Shown here piece by piece: positions 50,086 to 57,946 of a stretch of 64,000 nt of DNA. Both the position numbers and the translations under genes were made by a program. The notes under the pieces were generated by a model. It did no database searches. It was not told the DNA's origin and saw nothing but the letters and a program-made list of their open reading frames with translations. The DNA is taken from the NCBI GenBank assembly GCA_963802355.1, contig CAWDIV010000021.1, positions 310,001 to 374,000 of the forward strand, given 5' to 3'. The number at the start of each line of letters is the position of its first letter. Position 1 is the first letter of the stretch. The DNA comes from SG8-41 sp963802355. GTDB lineage: Bacteria > Pseudomonadota > Gammaproteobacteria > Burkholderiales > SG8-41.

Positions 50086-50994
50086 ATGTTGCGAACTCTT
50101 CGAGGCAGCGCATGCGTAGTACTGGCGGGAGTCGTTCTGAGTGGAGCGGCCCTGGCGCAACAGCCGGGCGCGAAGCCGCCGGCCAGGCCGACGTTCGAGA
50201 CCACCAAGGTCGAGGGCACCGACAACGTCTACATCTTCCGCTACGGCAACCGGCAGTCGATGTTCATCGCCACCTCCGCCGGCGTGATCGCGACCGACCC
50301 GGCCGGCTACGGCGTTCCCGAGCAGGTCCCGACGTACATCGCCGAAATCAAGAAGGTCACGGACAAGCCGATCAAGTACCTGATCTACAGCCACCACCAT
50401 TTCGACCACATCCAGGGTGGCCAGCCGTTCAAGGATGCCGGCGCGAAGATCATCGCCCACAAGCGGGTGAAGGAGCGACTGGCCCAGTTGAAGGATCCGA
50501 GCACCCCGCTCCCCGATGAGGTTTTCGACAAGCAGAAGACGATCAAGCTCGGCGGCACGACGCTCGAGCTGACCTATCACGGCCTCAATCATTCCGATAC
50601 GACGATCGTCATGCGGCTGCCCAAGGAGAAGATCATCTTCACCGTGGACACCGTCCCCGTGGGGTCGATGCCGGGGCGCGGCATGATCGATTCCTATCCT
50701 CTCGAATGGGAGGCCTTCCTGCAGAAGCTTTACATCATGGACTGGGAGCGGCTGATCCCCGGCCATCCCGGGCAGCCCAACGGCCGCCTCGGCACCAAGA
50801 AGGACGTGCAGGAGCAGCTCGCCTTCCTTCAGGACGCTTCCGAGGCGGTGAAGGCAGCCGCCCGCCAGGGCCAGTGCTGGGACGGGGTGGAGAAGGGAAT
50901 GAAGCTGCCCAAGTACGAGAGCTGGCCCGGCTACGCCAACAACCTGCAGTTCGTCCTGCGGCGCTACTGCGGGCTGTGGGGCCGCGGCACCTGA
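50086..50994 (+). CDS. Exported metallo-beta-lactamase-fold hydrolase
   Basis: 302 residues. Signal peptide (VVLAGVVLSGAALAQQPG). Metal ligands in SHHHFDHIQGG (HxHxDH) and TYHGLNHSDTTIVMRL, with a later HP pair at GHPGQPNG. Typical of periplasmic MBL-fold proteins of unknown substrate. The start at 50086 is chosen because the upstream AAGGAG lies at a proper distance; ATG at 50080 would leave no spacer. Followed by a heptamer tract and a terminator hairpin. Confidence 0.85.
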   Translation: MLRTLRGSACVVLAGVVLSGAALAQQPGAKPPARPTFETTKVEGTDNVYIFRYGNRQSMFIATSAGVIATDPAGYGVPEQVPTYIAEIKKVTDKPIKYLIYSHHHFDHIQGGQPFKDAGAKIIAHKRVKERLAQLKDPSTPLPDEVFDKQKTIKLGGTTLELTYHGLNHSDTTIVMRLPKEKIIFTVDTVPVGSMPGRGMIDSYPLEWEAFLQKLYIMDWERLIPGHPGQPNGRLGTKKDVQEQLAFLQDASEAVKAAARQGQCWDGVEKGMKLPKYESWPGYANNLQFVLRRYCGLWGRGT

Positions 50995-50995
50995 G

Positions 50996-51016
50996 GGATG
51001 AAGGATGAAGGATGAG
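50996..51016. repeat. Heptamer tract (GGATGAA type)
   Basis: Three 7-base units: GGATGAA, GGATGAA, GGATGAG, starting two bases after the TGA of the metallo-hydrolase gene. Confidence 0.8.
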
Positions 51017-51055
51017 CGAAACCCATTCCTCGTCCTGAGTCATGCACAGTCAAAA

Positions 51056-51079
51056 GACCCCGCTACGGCGGGGTTTCTT
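51056..51079 (+). terminator. Rho-independent terminator
   Basis: Stem ACCCCGC (51057-51063) / GCGGGGT (51068-51074) with loop TACG and a following TTCTT. Terminates the metallo-hydrolase transcript. Confidence 0.85.
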
Positions 51080-51113
51080 GTGTTGGCGATCAGTGCCCGC
51101 GCCCGAGGAAATC

Positions 51114-51719
51114 ACGTCACGGGTGACTGGTCACTGATTCGAATTTGAGCTCGAAGCAATCGCTGCCGACGCACGAATTGTCGTAGTACGGCGCACAGGC
51201 GTTGAAGCCGAGGGAGGCGTAGAGCGCACGCGCTTCCTGCATAATGGGCAACGTATCGAGACAGATTCGCCGATAACCCGCTGCGCGGGCGTGGGCGATC
51301 GCGGCTTCGGCCAACCGGCGTCCCAGCCCGGCCTGGCGAAACTCGGGCCGCACGTAGAGCCGTTTCATTTCGCACGCCGTCGCATCCAGCGGACGCAGCG
51401 CGACGCAACCCGCGCGATTCCCATTTTCTTTCGCGAGCAGCAGCAAACCGCCGGGTTGCGCATAGTCACCGGGCAGCGATATCAGCTCCTGCTCGAATCC
51501 GCCGAAGCAGGTATTGAAGCCCAGCGACTCGCCGTATTCGAGGAACAGATCCCGTACCGCATCCGCGTCGGGCCCCGCCGCGGATACGGGAATGAGATCA
51601 AATTGCGTCGCGATCTTCATAACGTTCTGACTAGATCCCCAAACCTCACCGCAAAGCTTGCCCCGGACTCGATCCGGGGACGCCAAGGTCACTGGACGCT
51701 GGTTGCTGGTTACCGAACT
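51114..51719. repeat. Heptamer tracts bracketing the GNAT gene
   Basis: Left tract about 51114-51137 (GGTGACT, GGTCACT units). Right tract 51692-51719 (CTGGACG, CTGGTTG, CTGGTTA, CCGAACT). The left tract encodes the GNAT protein's last residues; the right tract runs into the stop codon of the VWA gene. The orientation is partly inverted. Confidence 0.6.
51117..51620 (-). CDS. GNAT family N-acetyltransferase
   Basis: 167 residues. The GNAT fold is clear: CEMKRLYVRPEFRQAGLGRR (motif A with the Q/RxxGxG/A acetyl-CoA loop as RQAGLG), AAIAHARAAGYRRICLDTLP and ARALYASLGFNACAPYYDN. Target unknown. The last six residues (SVTSHP) and the stop come from a heptamer tract at the 3' end, so the native C-terminus was probably replaced or extended by the repeat. 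Enclosed by heptamer tracts on both sides. Confidence 0.87.
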   Translation of the reverse strand: MKIATQFDLIPVSAAGPDADAVRDLFLEYGESLGFNTCFGGFEQELISLPGDYAQPGGLLLLAKENGNRAGCVALRPLDATACEMKRLYVRPEFRQAGLGRRLAEAAIAHARAAGYRRICLDTLPIMQEARALYASLGFNACAPYYDNSCVGSDCFELKFESVTSHP

Positions 51720-52900
51720 TAGTGCGCCCTGCTCAGCAGGCGCATTCCTCGGTCCAGGCCTTCCAGGGTAAGCGGGAACATCCTCTCGCCCATCAGCTGG
51801 CGCGTGATGCGTATGGACTCGTGGTAGTCCCATACCGCTTCCGGCTGTGGGTTCAACCAGATCGTCTGGTGATACACCGCCAGCAGGCGCTGCATCCATA
51901 CGGCGCCGGCCTCCTCGTTGGTGTGCTCGACGCTCCCGCCCGGATAGACGATTTCGTACGGGCTCATCGTGGCGTCGCCTACAAAGATCACCTTGTAGTC
52001 GTGCGGATAGGTATGCAGCACGTCCCACGTCGCCATGCGCTCGGTCGAGCGCCGGCGGTTGTCCCGCCACACCCGCTCGTAGAGGAAGTTATGGAAGTAG
52101 AAGTATTCCAGGTGCTTGAACTCGATGCGCGCAGCTGAAAAGAGCTGCTCGCAGATGCGGATGTGGTCGTCCATCGAGCCGCCGATATCGAGAAAGAGGA
52201 GCACCTTCACCGCGTTGTGGCGCTCGGGCACCATCTTCAGATCGAGCCAGCCGGCGTTCTTCGCGGTAGAGCGTATCGTGTCGTCGAGGTCGAGCTCTTC
52301 CGGCGCCCCGGTCCGCGCGAAGCGGCGCAGGCGCCTCAATGCCACCTTGATATTGCGCGTCCCGAGCTCGACCGTGTCGTCGAGATTGCGGAATTCGCGC
52401 TTGTCCCACACCTTCACCGCGCGTCTATGCCGGGATTCGGGCTGTCCGATACGCACGCCCTCCGGGTTGTAGCCGTAAGCCCCGTACGGACTGGTGCCTG
52501 CCGTGCCTATCCACTTGCCGCCGCCCTGGTGGCGGCCCTTCTGCTCCTCCAGCCGCTTCCTCAGGGTTTCCATCAGCCTGTCCCAACCGCCCAGCGCTTC
52601 GATGAGCTTTTTTTCCTCCTCCGTCAGAACTTTCTCCGCAAGCTTCTTGAGCCATGCCTCGGGAATCACGAGAGTGAGGCCCTCCACGTCGATGATCCCC
52701 TTGAAGTAGGCGGCGAATACCCGGTCGTAGCGGTCGTAGTACTTCTCGTCCTTCACCAGGCAGACGCGGGCCAGCTGGTAGAAGTCGTCGAGACTGCCAA
52801 AAATCACACGCTTTTCCAGCGCCTCCAGCAGCGTCAGGAATTCCCGGATCGAGGCCGGCACGCCTCCTTCTTTCAGTTTCAGAAAAAACTCAATTAACAC
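51719..52900 (-). CDS. CoxE-like VWA-domain protein
   Basis: 393 residues. An N-terminal helical part (FFLKLKEGGVPASIREFLTL) precedes a VWA_CoxE domain whose MIDAS is modified to LFLDIGGSMDDHIRICEQ (DxGxS). FHNFLYERVWRDNRRRSTERM and FVGDATMSPYEI carry other MIDAS residues. By family knowledge CoxE acts with the MoxR-type CoxD ATPase in maturation of molybdenum hydroxylases, and the ATPase and MocA-like genes lie just beyond. The stop TAA (51721-51719) abuts a heptamer tract. Confidence 0.87.
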   Translation of the reverse strand: MLIEFFLKLKEGGVPASIREFLTLLEALEKRVIFGSLDDFYQLARVCLVKDEKYYDRYDRVFAAYFKGIIDVEGLTLVIPEAWLKKLAEKVLTEEEKKLIEALGGWDRLMETLRKRLEEQKGRHQGGGKWIGTAGTSPYGAYGYNPEGVRIGQPESRHRRAVKVWDKREFRNLDDTVELGTRNIKVALRRLRRFARTGAPEELDLDDTIRSTAKNAGWLDLKMVPERHNAVKVLLFLDIGGSMDDHIRICEQLFSAARIEFKHLEYFYFHNFLYERVWRDNRRRSTERMATWDVLHTYPHDYKVIFVGDATMSPYEIVYPGGSVEHTNEEAGAVWMQRLLAVYHQTIWLNPQPEAVWDYHESIRITRQLMGERMFPLTLEGLDRGMRLLSRAH

Positions 52901-53045
52901 AATGTCCTACGTGTGTAGCAATTGGTTACAAAGCATTACAGTTTCGGAAGGATTTTTCCGTCCGGCGGGGGGATCATATGCTACAAGACAACGCGCAAAG
53001 GATCATCGGCGTTGCTGTTTGGAAGGTTCAAGAAGGAGGTAGATC

Positions 53046-53345
53046 ATGAATGCGAAATGGAAAGTTTTAGTCATCGGTGGTGCGTTGCTCGCCGGCGTTA
53101 CCGGCACTGCGGCGGCCCGTGACAACGTGAGCTTCAGCTTGTCTCTCGGCGTCCCGGCTTATGCGTATGCCCCGCCGCCCCCGCCCGTCTACTATGCGCC
53201 GAGTGCGTACTACTACGCTCCGGCCCCGGTGGTCTACTACGAACCAGCGCCCGTTTACTACTCGCAACCGGCGTTCGGATTCACTATCCGCGATGGCCAT
53301 CGTCACGGGTATCGCCACGGGTACAGGCATCATCGCAATTGGTAA
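53046..53345 (+). CDS. Secreted Pro/Tyr-rich protein
   Basis: 99 residues. Signal peptide (VIGGALLAGVTGTAAARD) followed by a proline-tyrosine run (PAYAYAPPPPPVYYAPSAYY, further PAPVVYYEPAPVYY) and a His/Gly/Arg tail (GHRHGYRHGYRHH). Preceded by a strong AAGGAGG at a good distance. Belongs to a group of small exported low-complexity proteins common in betaproteobacteria; function unknown, envelope or metal binding conceivable from the His tail. Lies between the VWA and MoxR genes but on the other strand. Confidence 0.82.
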   Translation: MNAKWKVLVIGGALLAGVTGTAAARDNVSFSLSLGVPAYAYAPPPPPVYYAPSAYYYAPAPVVYYEPAPVYYSQPAFGFTIRDGHRHGYRHGYRHHRNW

Positions 53346-53348
53346 GTA

Positions 53349-53383
53349 TCAGCGGTCAGCGACTAGCATTCAGCTGTTAGCTT
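53349..53383. repeat. Heptamer tract (TCAGCNN / TTAGCTT type)
   Basis: Five degenerate 7-base units: TCAGCGG, TCAGCGA, CTAGCAT, TCAGCTG, TTAGCTT. Follows the stop of the Pro/Tyr-rich gene by four bases. Confidence 0.75.
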
Positions 53384-53401
53384 GAATCGGGTCGCTGGCC
53401 T

Positions 53402-54244
53402 CTATTTCCGGCGCGACATGAAAACGAGGCGCTCGAAAAGGTGCACATCCTGCTCATTCTTGAGCAGCGCCCCGTGGAGCGGCGGAATGATTTTGTGAGT
53501 GTCCTGGCTGTGCAGCGTCTCCGGCGGGATATCTTCCGCCATCAATAGTTTCAACCAGTCGAGCAGCTCGGAGGTCGAAGGCTTCTTCTTCAAGCCGGGC
53601 ACCTCGCGTATCTCGAAAAACGACTGCAGGGCTTCCCTCAGCAGGTTCTTCTTGATGTCCGGGTGATGCACGTGCACGATCCGCTCCATTGTCTCGTGGT
53701 CGGGAAATCGAATGTAGTGAAAGAAGCAGCGTCGCAGGAAGGCGTCGGGCAGCTCCTTCTCGTTGTTGCTGGTGATGACCACCAGCGGGCGATGCTTCGC
53801 GTGGACGAGCTCCTGGGTCTCGTAAACGTAGAACTCCATCCGGTCGAGCTCGCGCAGCAAATCGTTGGGGAACTCGATATCGGCCTTGTCCACCTCGTCG
53901 ATCAGCAGCACGGCGGGTGTGTCCGACAGGAACGCCTTCCACAACATGCCTTGCACGATGTAATTGCGAATGTTGTGCACGCGCTCGTCGCCCAGCTGCG
54001 AGTCCCGCAGCCGCGACACGGCGTCGTACTCGTAAAGCCCGTGCTGCGCCTTGGTGGTGGACTTGATGTGCCATTCGTAGAGCGGCCTGCCGAGCGCTCT
54101 TGCGATCTCGATCGCCAACATGGTCTTGCCCGTGCCCGGCTCGCCCTTGACCAGCAGCGGACGCTCGAGCGTCAACGCGGCATTGACCGCCATCATGAGG
54201 TCGTCCGTTGCAATGTACGTGTCGGTGCCCTCGAATCGCTTCAT
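53402..54244 (-). CDS. MoxR-type AAA ATPase (CoxD-like)
   Basis: 280 residues. Walker A GEPGTGKTMLAIEIAR, Walker B AVLLIDEVDKADIEFPNDLL, sensor 1 VVITSNNEKELPDAFLRRC. The MoxR/CoxD type is shown by FFHYIRFPDHETMERIV. Partner of the VWA CoxE-like protein encoded 502 bases downstream; together they resemble the CoxD-CoxE chaperone pair of CO dehydrogenase and other molybdoenzymes. Intact. Confidence 0.9.
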   Translation of the reverse strand: MKRFEGTDTYIATDDLMMAVNAALTLERPLLVKGEPGTGKTMLAIEIARALGRPLYEWHIKSTTKAQHGLYEYDAVSRLRDSQLGDERVHNIRNYIVQGMLWKAFLSDTPAVLLIDEVDKADIEFPNDLLRELDRMEFYVYETQELVHAKHRPLVVITSNNEKELPDAFLRRCFFHYIRFPDHETMERIVHVHHPDIKKNLLREALQSFFEIREVPGLKKKPSTSELLDWLKLLMAEDIPPETLHSQDTHKIIPPLHGALLKNEQDVHLFERLVFMSRRK

Positions 54245-54266
54245 CTTCTTCCTTCCAGGAAATCCG

Positions 54267-54872
54267 TTATGCCACCTGCCCCGGGCCGCGGAGCGCCGCG
54301 AGGTCCGTCTTGCGGTCCACGTCCAGCAATATTCCCGCGTCGTCGCACTCTATCAGCTTGACCTCGTCAAGGTGGCGCTCCAGCACTGCCCGCGCACCCT
54401 GGTCGCCGTCGAGTGCGAGCAGCTCGTCGCGCATCGCGGCGCCAAAGCCGACAGGATGTCCGCGCTCTCCCTTGTACGCGGGCGCCGCGATCAACGCTGC
54501 GGTTCCCAGGGCCTCCAGAATCCGCTTGATCGTCTGCGGCGAAATCCCGGGCATGTCTGCAAGCGCGACCAACCAGCCATCGGCGTTGCGTGACTGCGCG
54601 ATGCCATGCGCCAGGCTGGCACCCATCCCGCGCGCGGCGCCCTGGAACATCGTGACCAGGCATCCCTCCTGCTCGAGCATGTCGTAGAGCGGGAAGTCGC
54701 CCCAGCGCACGACGGCCACCACATCCGGAAGCACGGCGAGCAAATTGCGAGCCGCGTGCGCCGCGATGGCCACCCCGTCTTCGAGCGGGTGCAGCAATTT
54801 GTCACCGCCGAAGCGCGAACCGCGTCCGGCGGCGAGCAGGACTGCCACGATATTCCCCGAAGGCGGGCTCAT
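54267..54872 (-). CDS. Molybdenum-cofactor nucleotidyltransferase, MocA-like
   Basis: 201 residues. VAVLLAAGRGSRFGGDKLLH is the NTP-binding signature and LVALADMPGISPQTIKRILE the central LADMP motif, both typical of MobA/MocA. Probably transfers CMP to molybdopterin (MCD cofactor of xanthine-oxidase-type enzymes). Followed on the same strand by the CoxD-like ATPase and CoxE-like protein. No molybdoenzyme subunit gene lies in this window, so the client enzyme is elsewhere. Confidence 0.87.
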   Translation of the reverse strand: MSPPSGNIVAVLLAAGRGSRFGGDKLLHPLEDGVAIAAHAARNLLAVLPDVVAVVRWGDFPLYDMLEQEGCLVTMFQGAARGMGASLAHGIAQSRNADGWLVALADMPGISPQTIKRILEALGTAALIAAPAYKGERGHPVGFGAAMRDELLALDGDQGARAVLERHLDEVKLIECDDAGILLDVDRKTDLAALRGPGQVA

Positions 54873-54946
54873 ACAGTGGCATTATAATTACTCTGGCGCT
54901 CCTTCGAACGGACGCAAAGTTGCCGCGCCGTTCAACTCGCTACCTC

Positions 54947-54974
54947 ACTCGACACTCGACCCTCGACACTCAAT
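54947..54974. repeat. Heptamer tract abutting the hyi start
   Basis: Four units, ACTCGAC, ACTCGAC, CCTCGAC, ACTCAAT, ending directly at the ATG of hydroxypyruvate isomerase, so no Shine-Dalgarno sequence fits between. Confidence 0.8.
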
Positions 54975-55763
54975 ATGCCCCGCTTCGCCGCCAATCTCAC
55001 CATGCTGTGGAACGAAGTCGAATTCACGGAGCGCTTTGCTGCTGCCGCGAGAGCCGGATTCCAGGGCGTGGAGTACCTGTTCCCATATGACTACGACAAG
55101 AACCGCCTGGGCGAAGCTTTACAAAAACACAAACTGACACAGGTCCTGCACAACCTGCCGGCCGGAAACTGGGGTGCGGGCGAGCGCGGCATCGGCTGCC
55201 ATCCCGATCGCGTCGCGGAGTTTCAAGACGGCGTAGGTAAGGCGATCGAGTACGCGACCGCGCTCGGCTGCAAGCAGGTGAACTGTCTTGCCGGCATCCG
55301 GCCCGCGCATCGTGACCCTGGCGACGCGCGCGAGACCTTTATCCGCAACCTGCAATTCGCTGCGCCCCGGCTCGCGGCAGCCGGCATCAAGCTGCTGATG
55401 GAACCGATCAACACTCGCGACATCCCCGGTTTCTTTCTCACGCACACGAAACAAGCGCTCGACATCATTACTGCGGTCGGCTCCGACAATCTCTTCGTCC
55501 AGTACGACATTTACCACATGCAGATCATGGAGGGCGACCTCGCCACCACGATCGAAAAGAACCTGAAACTCATCCCGCACATGCAGCTCGCCGACAACCC
55601 GGGACGGCACGAACCCGGCACGGGCGAGATCAATTACGACTTTCTGTTCAGGCACATCGACGGTCTCGGATATCCCGGCTGGATCGGCTGCGAATACAAG
55701 CCCGCGTTGACGACCGACGCCGGCCTCGGATGGATCAAGCCCTATCTTGGACGACCCGATTGA
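54975..55763 (+). CDS. hyi: Hydroxypyruvate isomerase
   Basis: 262 residues, TIM-barrel of the AP-endonuclease 2 superfamily: PRFAANLTMLWNEVEFTERF, NLPAGNWGAGERGIGCHPDR, LLMEPINTRDIPGFFLTHTK, FVQYDIYHMQIMEGDL, DNPGRHEPGTGEINYDFLF. These are signature stretches of Hyi, with metal ligands E, D, H in the last two. Interconverts hydroxypyruvate and tartronate semialdehyde. Together with the reductase at 57028-57915 it forms a glyoxylate/hydroxypyruvate route. Immediately preceded by a heptamer tract. Confidence 0.93.
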   Translation: MPRFAANLTMLWNEVEFTERFAAAARAGFQGVEYLFPYDYDKNRLGEALQKHKLTQVLHNLPAGNWGAGERGIGCHPDRVAEFQDGVGKAIEYATALGCKQVNCLAGIRPAHRDPGDARETFIRNLQFAAPRLAAAGIKLLMEPINTRDIPGFFLTHTKQALDIITAVGSDNLFVQYDIYHMQIMEGDLATTIEKNLKLIPHMQLADNPGRHEPGTGEINYDFLFRHIDGLGYPGWIGCEYKPALTTDAGLGWIKPYLGRPD

Positions 55764-55817
55764 CGCGTACGCACTGTGTAGAATAGCGACGCATCGATCC
55801 AGCACGTGGGAGACGTC

Positions 55818-56786
55818 ATGATCAAGTCCGTCGCTCGAGCCGCAGGCCTCGCGCTGCTGTGGGTCGCGGCGCCGGGGCTCCTGGCGCAGTCCTGGCCAGC
55901 AAAACCGGTCCGCTACATCGTGCCCTTTCCTCCGGCTGGGACGGCCGACATCCTCACGCGCTGGGTCGCCGAAAAGCTGTCTCCGGCGCTGGGGCAGCAG
56001 GTGATCGTGGAGAATCGCGCCGGCGCCGCCGGAGCGGTGGGCACGGAGATCGTGGCCAAGGCGCCGCCCGATGGCTATACCATACTGATGGGGACGGTGG
56101 CGCAGACGATCAGCGAAACTCTCTACACCAAGCAGCCGTTCTCGTTCGCGCGCGACCTGGCGCCGGTCGCGCTCGTGGCACGTGTGCCCAACGTGATGGA
56201 GGTGCACCCTTCGCTGCCGGTGAAAACGGTAAAGGAGTTCATCGCGCTGGCGAAGGCACGGCCCGGGCAGATCAACTACGCATCCTCGGGCAGCGGCACG
56301 TCGATACACATGTCGGGCGAACTGTTCAAAATGCTGACCCGCGTAGACATCAACCACATTCCCTACAAAGGTTCGGGACCGGCGCTGATCGACCTGGTCG
56401 GCGGCCACGTGTCGGTGATGTGGGATAACCTGCCGTCCTCGATGCCGCACATCAAAAGCGGGCGGCTGCGGCCAATTGCGGTCACCACCGCGGCGCGCTA
56501 TCCGGGACTTTCCGAGTTACCGACGATCGCCGAATCGGGCTTGCCCGGCTATGAGGCTAGCTCATGGTTCGGAGTGGTGGCGCCGGCGGGAACGCCGCGC
56601 GAGATCGTTACGCGCTTGAATACCGAGATCAACCGCGCGCTGAACCTTCCCGATATGCGGGAGCGCTTCGCGCAGCAAGGGGCGATCCCCGGTCCGGGCA
56701 CACCGGAAGATTTCGGCAACTTAATCCGCTCCGGAATCGCCAAATGGGCGAAGGTCGTGAAGGTCTCCGGGGCAAAGGTCGATTAG
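55818..56786 (+). CDS. Bug-type tripartite tricarboxylate transporter substrate-binding protein
   Basis: 322 residues from ATG 55818. Signal peptide (LALLWVAAPGLLAQSW), WPAKPVRYIVPFPPAGTADI, QVIVENRAGAAGAVGTEIVA, ARPGQINYASSGSGTSIHMS, HIPYKGSGPALIDLVGGHVS, WFGVVAPAGTPREIVTR. Intact Bug receptor. Located between hyi and the tartronate-semialdehyde reductase gene, so it may bind a related hydroxy acid (inference only). Confidence 0.93.
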   Translation: MIKSVARAAGLALLWVAAPGLLAQSWPAKPVRYIVPFPPAGTADILTRWVAEKLSPALGQQVIVENRAGAAGAVGTEIVAKAPPDGYTILMGTVAQTISETLYTKQPFSFARDLAPVALVARVPNVMEVHPSLPVKTVKEFIALAKARPGQINYASSGSGTSIHMSGELFKMLTRVDINHIPYKGSGPALIDLVGGHVSVMWDNLPSSMPHIKSGRLRPIAVTTAARYPGLSELPTIAESGLPGYEASSWFGVVAPAGTPREIVTRLNTEINRALNLPDMRERFAQQGAIPGPGTPEDFGNLIRSGIAKWAKVVKVSGAKVD

Positions 56787-56850
56787 GGAAGCCCTGAAAA
56801 AGGGTACAGGTCAATTCAAAAATAGTTATTGCGACTTGACCGAGCGTACG

Positions 56851-56891
56851 AGGGTGTCAGGAACCTTAGAGTTTAGGGTTCCTGACACCCT
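56851..56891. repeat. REP-like perfect palindrome
   Basis: 15-base arms AGGGTGTCAGGAACC (56851-56865) and GGTTCCTGACACCCT (56877-56891), loop of 11. The GTGTCAGGAACC core resembles REP elements associated with IS200-like (RAYT) transposases; no transposase is nearby. Lies between the Bug gene and the reductase gene. Confidence 0.8.
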
Positions 56892-57027
56892 AACGATAGA
56901 GGATCGCAAGAGATCGGGCCCAGCACCGACTAACTTACGAAGAATGTGTTTCTCCTCAACCTTGCGCGGGGTTGAATGATCATCAGCCATTTATCAATCA
57001 GTTCTGTTTACTTTCGGGAGAGAATAA

Positions 57028-57915
57028 ATGAGCAACGTCGGTTTCATCGGTCTCGGCATCATGGGCAAGCCCATGGCGGCCAACCTCATCAAGGGCGGCC
57101 ACACGCTGTACCTGAATTCGAGGAGCGGCGTTCCTCAGGAATTGACCGCGGCGGGCGGCAAGGCGTGTGCCAGCGCGAAGGAAGTCGCGCAAAAGGCCGA
57201 CATCATCATCACCATGGTTCCCGATACGCCGGATGTCGAGAAGGTGCTGTTCGGCGCGAATGGAGTCGCGGAGGGCATCTCGAAGGGCAAGACCGTTGTG
57301 GACATGAGCTCCATCTCGCCGATAGAGACCAAGAAATTCGCCAAACGCATCAACGAGCTCGGCTGCGAGTACGTGGACGCACCGGTGTCGGGTGGTGAAG
57401 TCGGCGCCAAGAACGCCGCGCTCACCATCATGGTCGGGGCCAGCCAGGCGGCTTTCGACGCGGTCAAATCCATTTTCGAGCTCATGGGGAAGAACATCAC
57501 GTTGGTGGGCGGCAACGGCGACGGCCAGACGTGTAAGGTGTGCAACCAGATCATCGTCGCGCTGAACATCGAGGCGGTGGGCGAAGCGCTGGTATTCGCA
57601 TCGAAAGCGGGCGCCGATCCCGCCAAGGTGCGCCAGGCGTTGATGGGCGGGTTCGCCGCGTCGCGCATACTCGAAGTGCACGGCGAGCGCATGATCAAGC
57701 GGACATTCGACCCGGGCTTCCGTATCGAGCTGCATCAGAAGGACCTGAGCCTCGCGCTTTCCGGCGCGCGAGCGATGGGGATGTCCCTGCCCAATACCGC
57801 CACCGCCCAGGAATTGTTCAACTCGTGTACGGCGAGTGGCGGCGCGAAGTGGGACCACTCGGCGCTCGTGCGCGCGCTCGAAAAGATGGCGAACCACGAA
57901 GTGAGCAAGCAGTAA
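57028..57915 (+). CDS. glxR: 2-hydroxy-3-oxopropionate (tartronate semialdehyde) reductase
   Basis: 295 residues, beta-hydroxyacid dehydrogenase family. NAD motif VGFIGLGIMGKPMAANLIKG, substrate loop DAPVSGGEVGAKNAALTIMV, catalytic Lys in GQTCKVCNQIIVALNIEAVG, and LHQKDLSLALSGARAMGMSL. With hydroxypyruvate isomerase it would interconvert hydroxypyruvate, tartronate semialdehyde and glycerate. The start lies after a GGGAGAG stretch. Other beta-hydroxyacid dehydrogenases (GarR, MmsB) are close, but the hyi neighbour favours this role. Confidence 0.87.
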   Translation: MSNVGFIGLGIMGKPMAANLIKGGHTLYLNSRSGVPQELTAAGGKACASAKEVAQKADIIITMVPDTPDVEKVLFGANGVAEGISKGKTVVDMSSISPIETKKFAKRINELGCEYVDAPVSGGEVGAKNAALTIMVGASQAAFDAVKSIFELMGKNITLVGGNGDGQTCKVCNQIIVALNIEAVGEALVFASKAGADPAKVRQALMGGFAASRILEVHGERMIKRTFDPGFRIELHQKDLSLALSGARAMGMSLPNTATAQELFNSCTASGGAKWDHSALVRALEKMANHEVSKQ

Positions 57916-57946
57916 GTGGTTAGCGGTTCCTGGGCGTTGGATTGCC

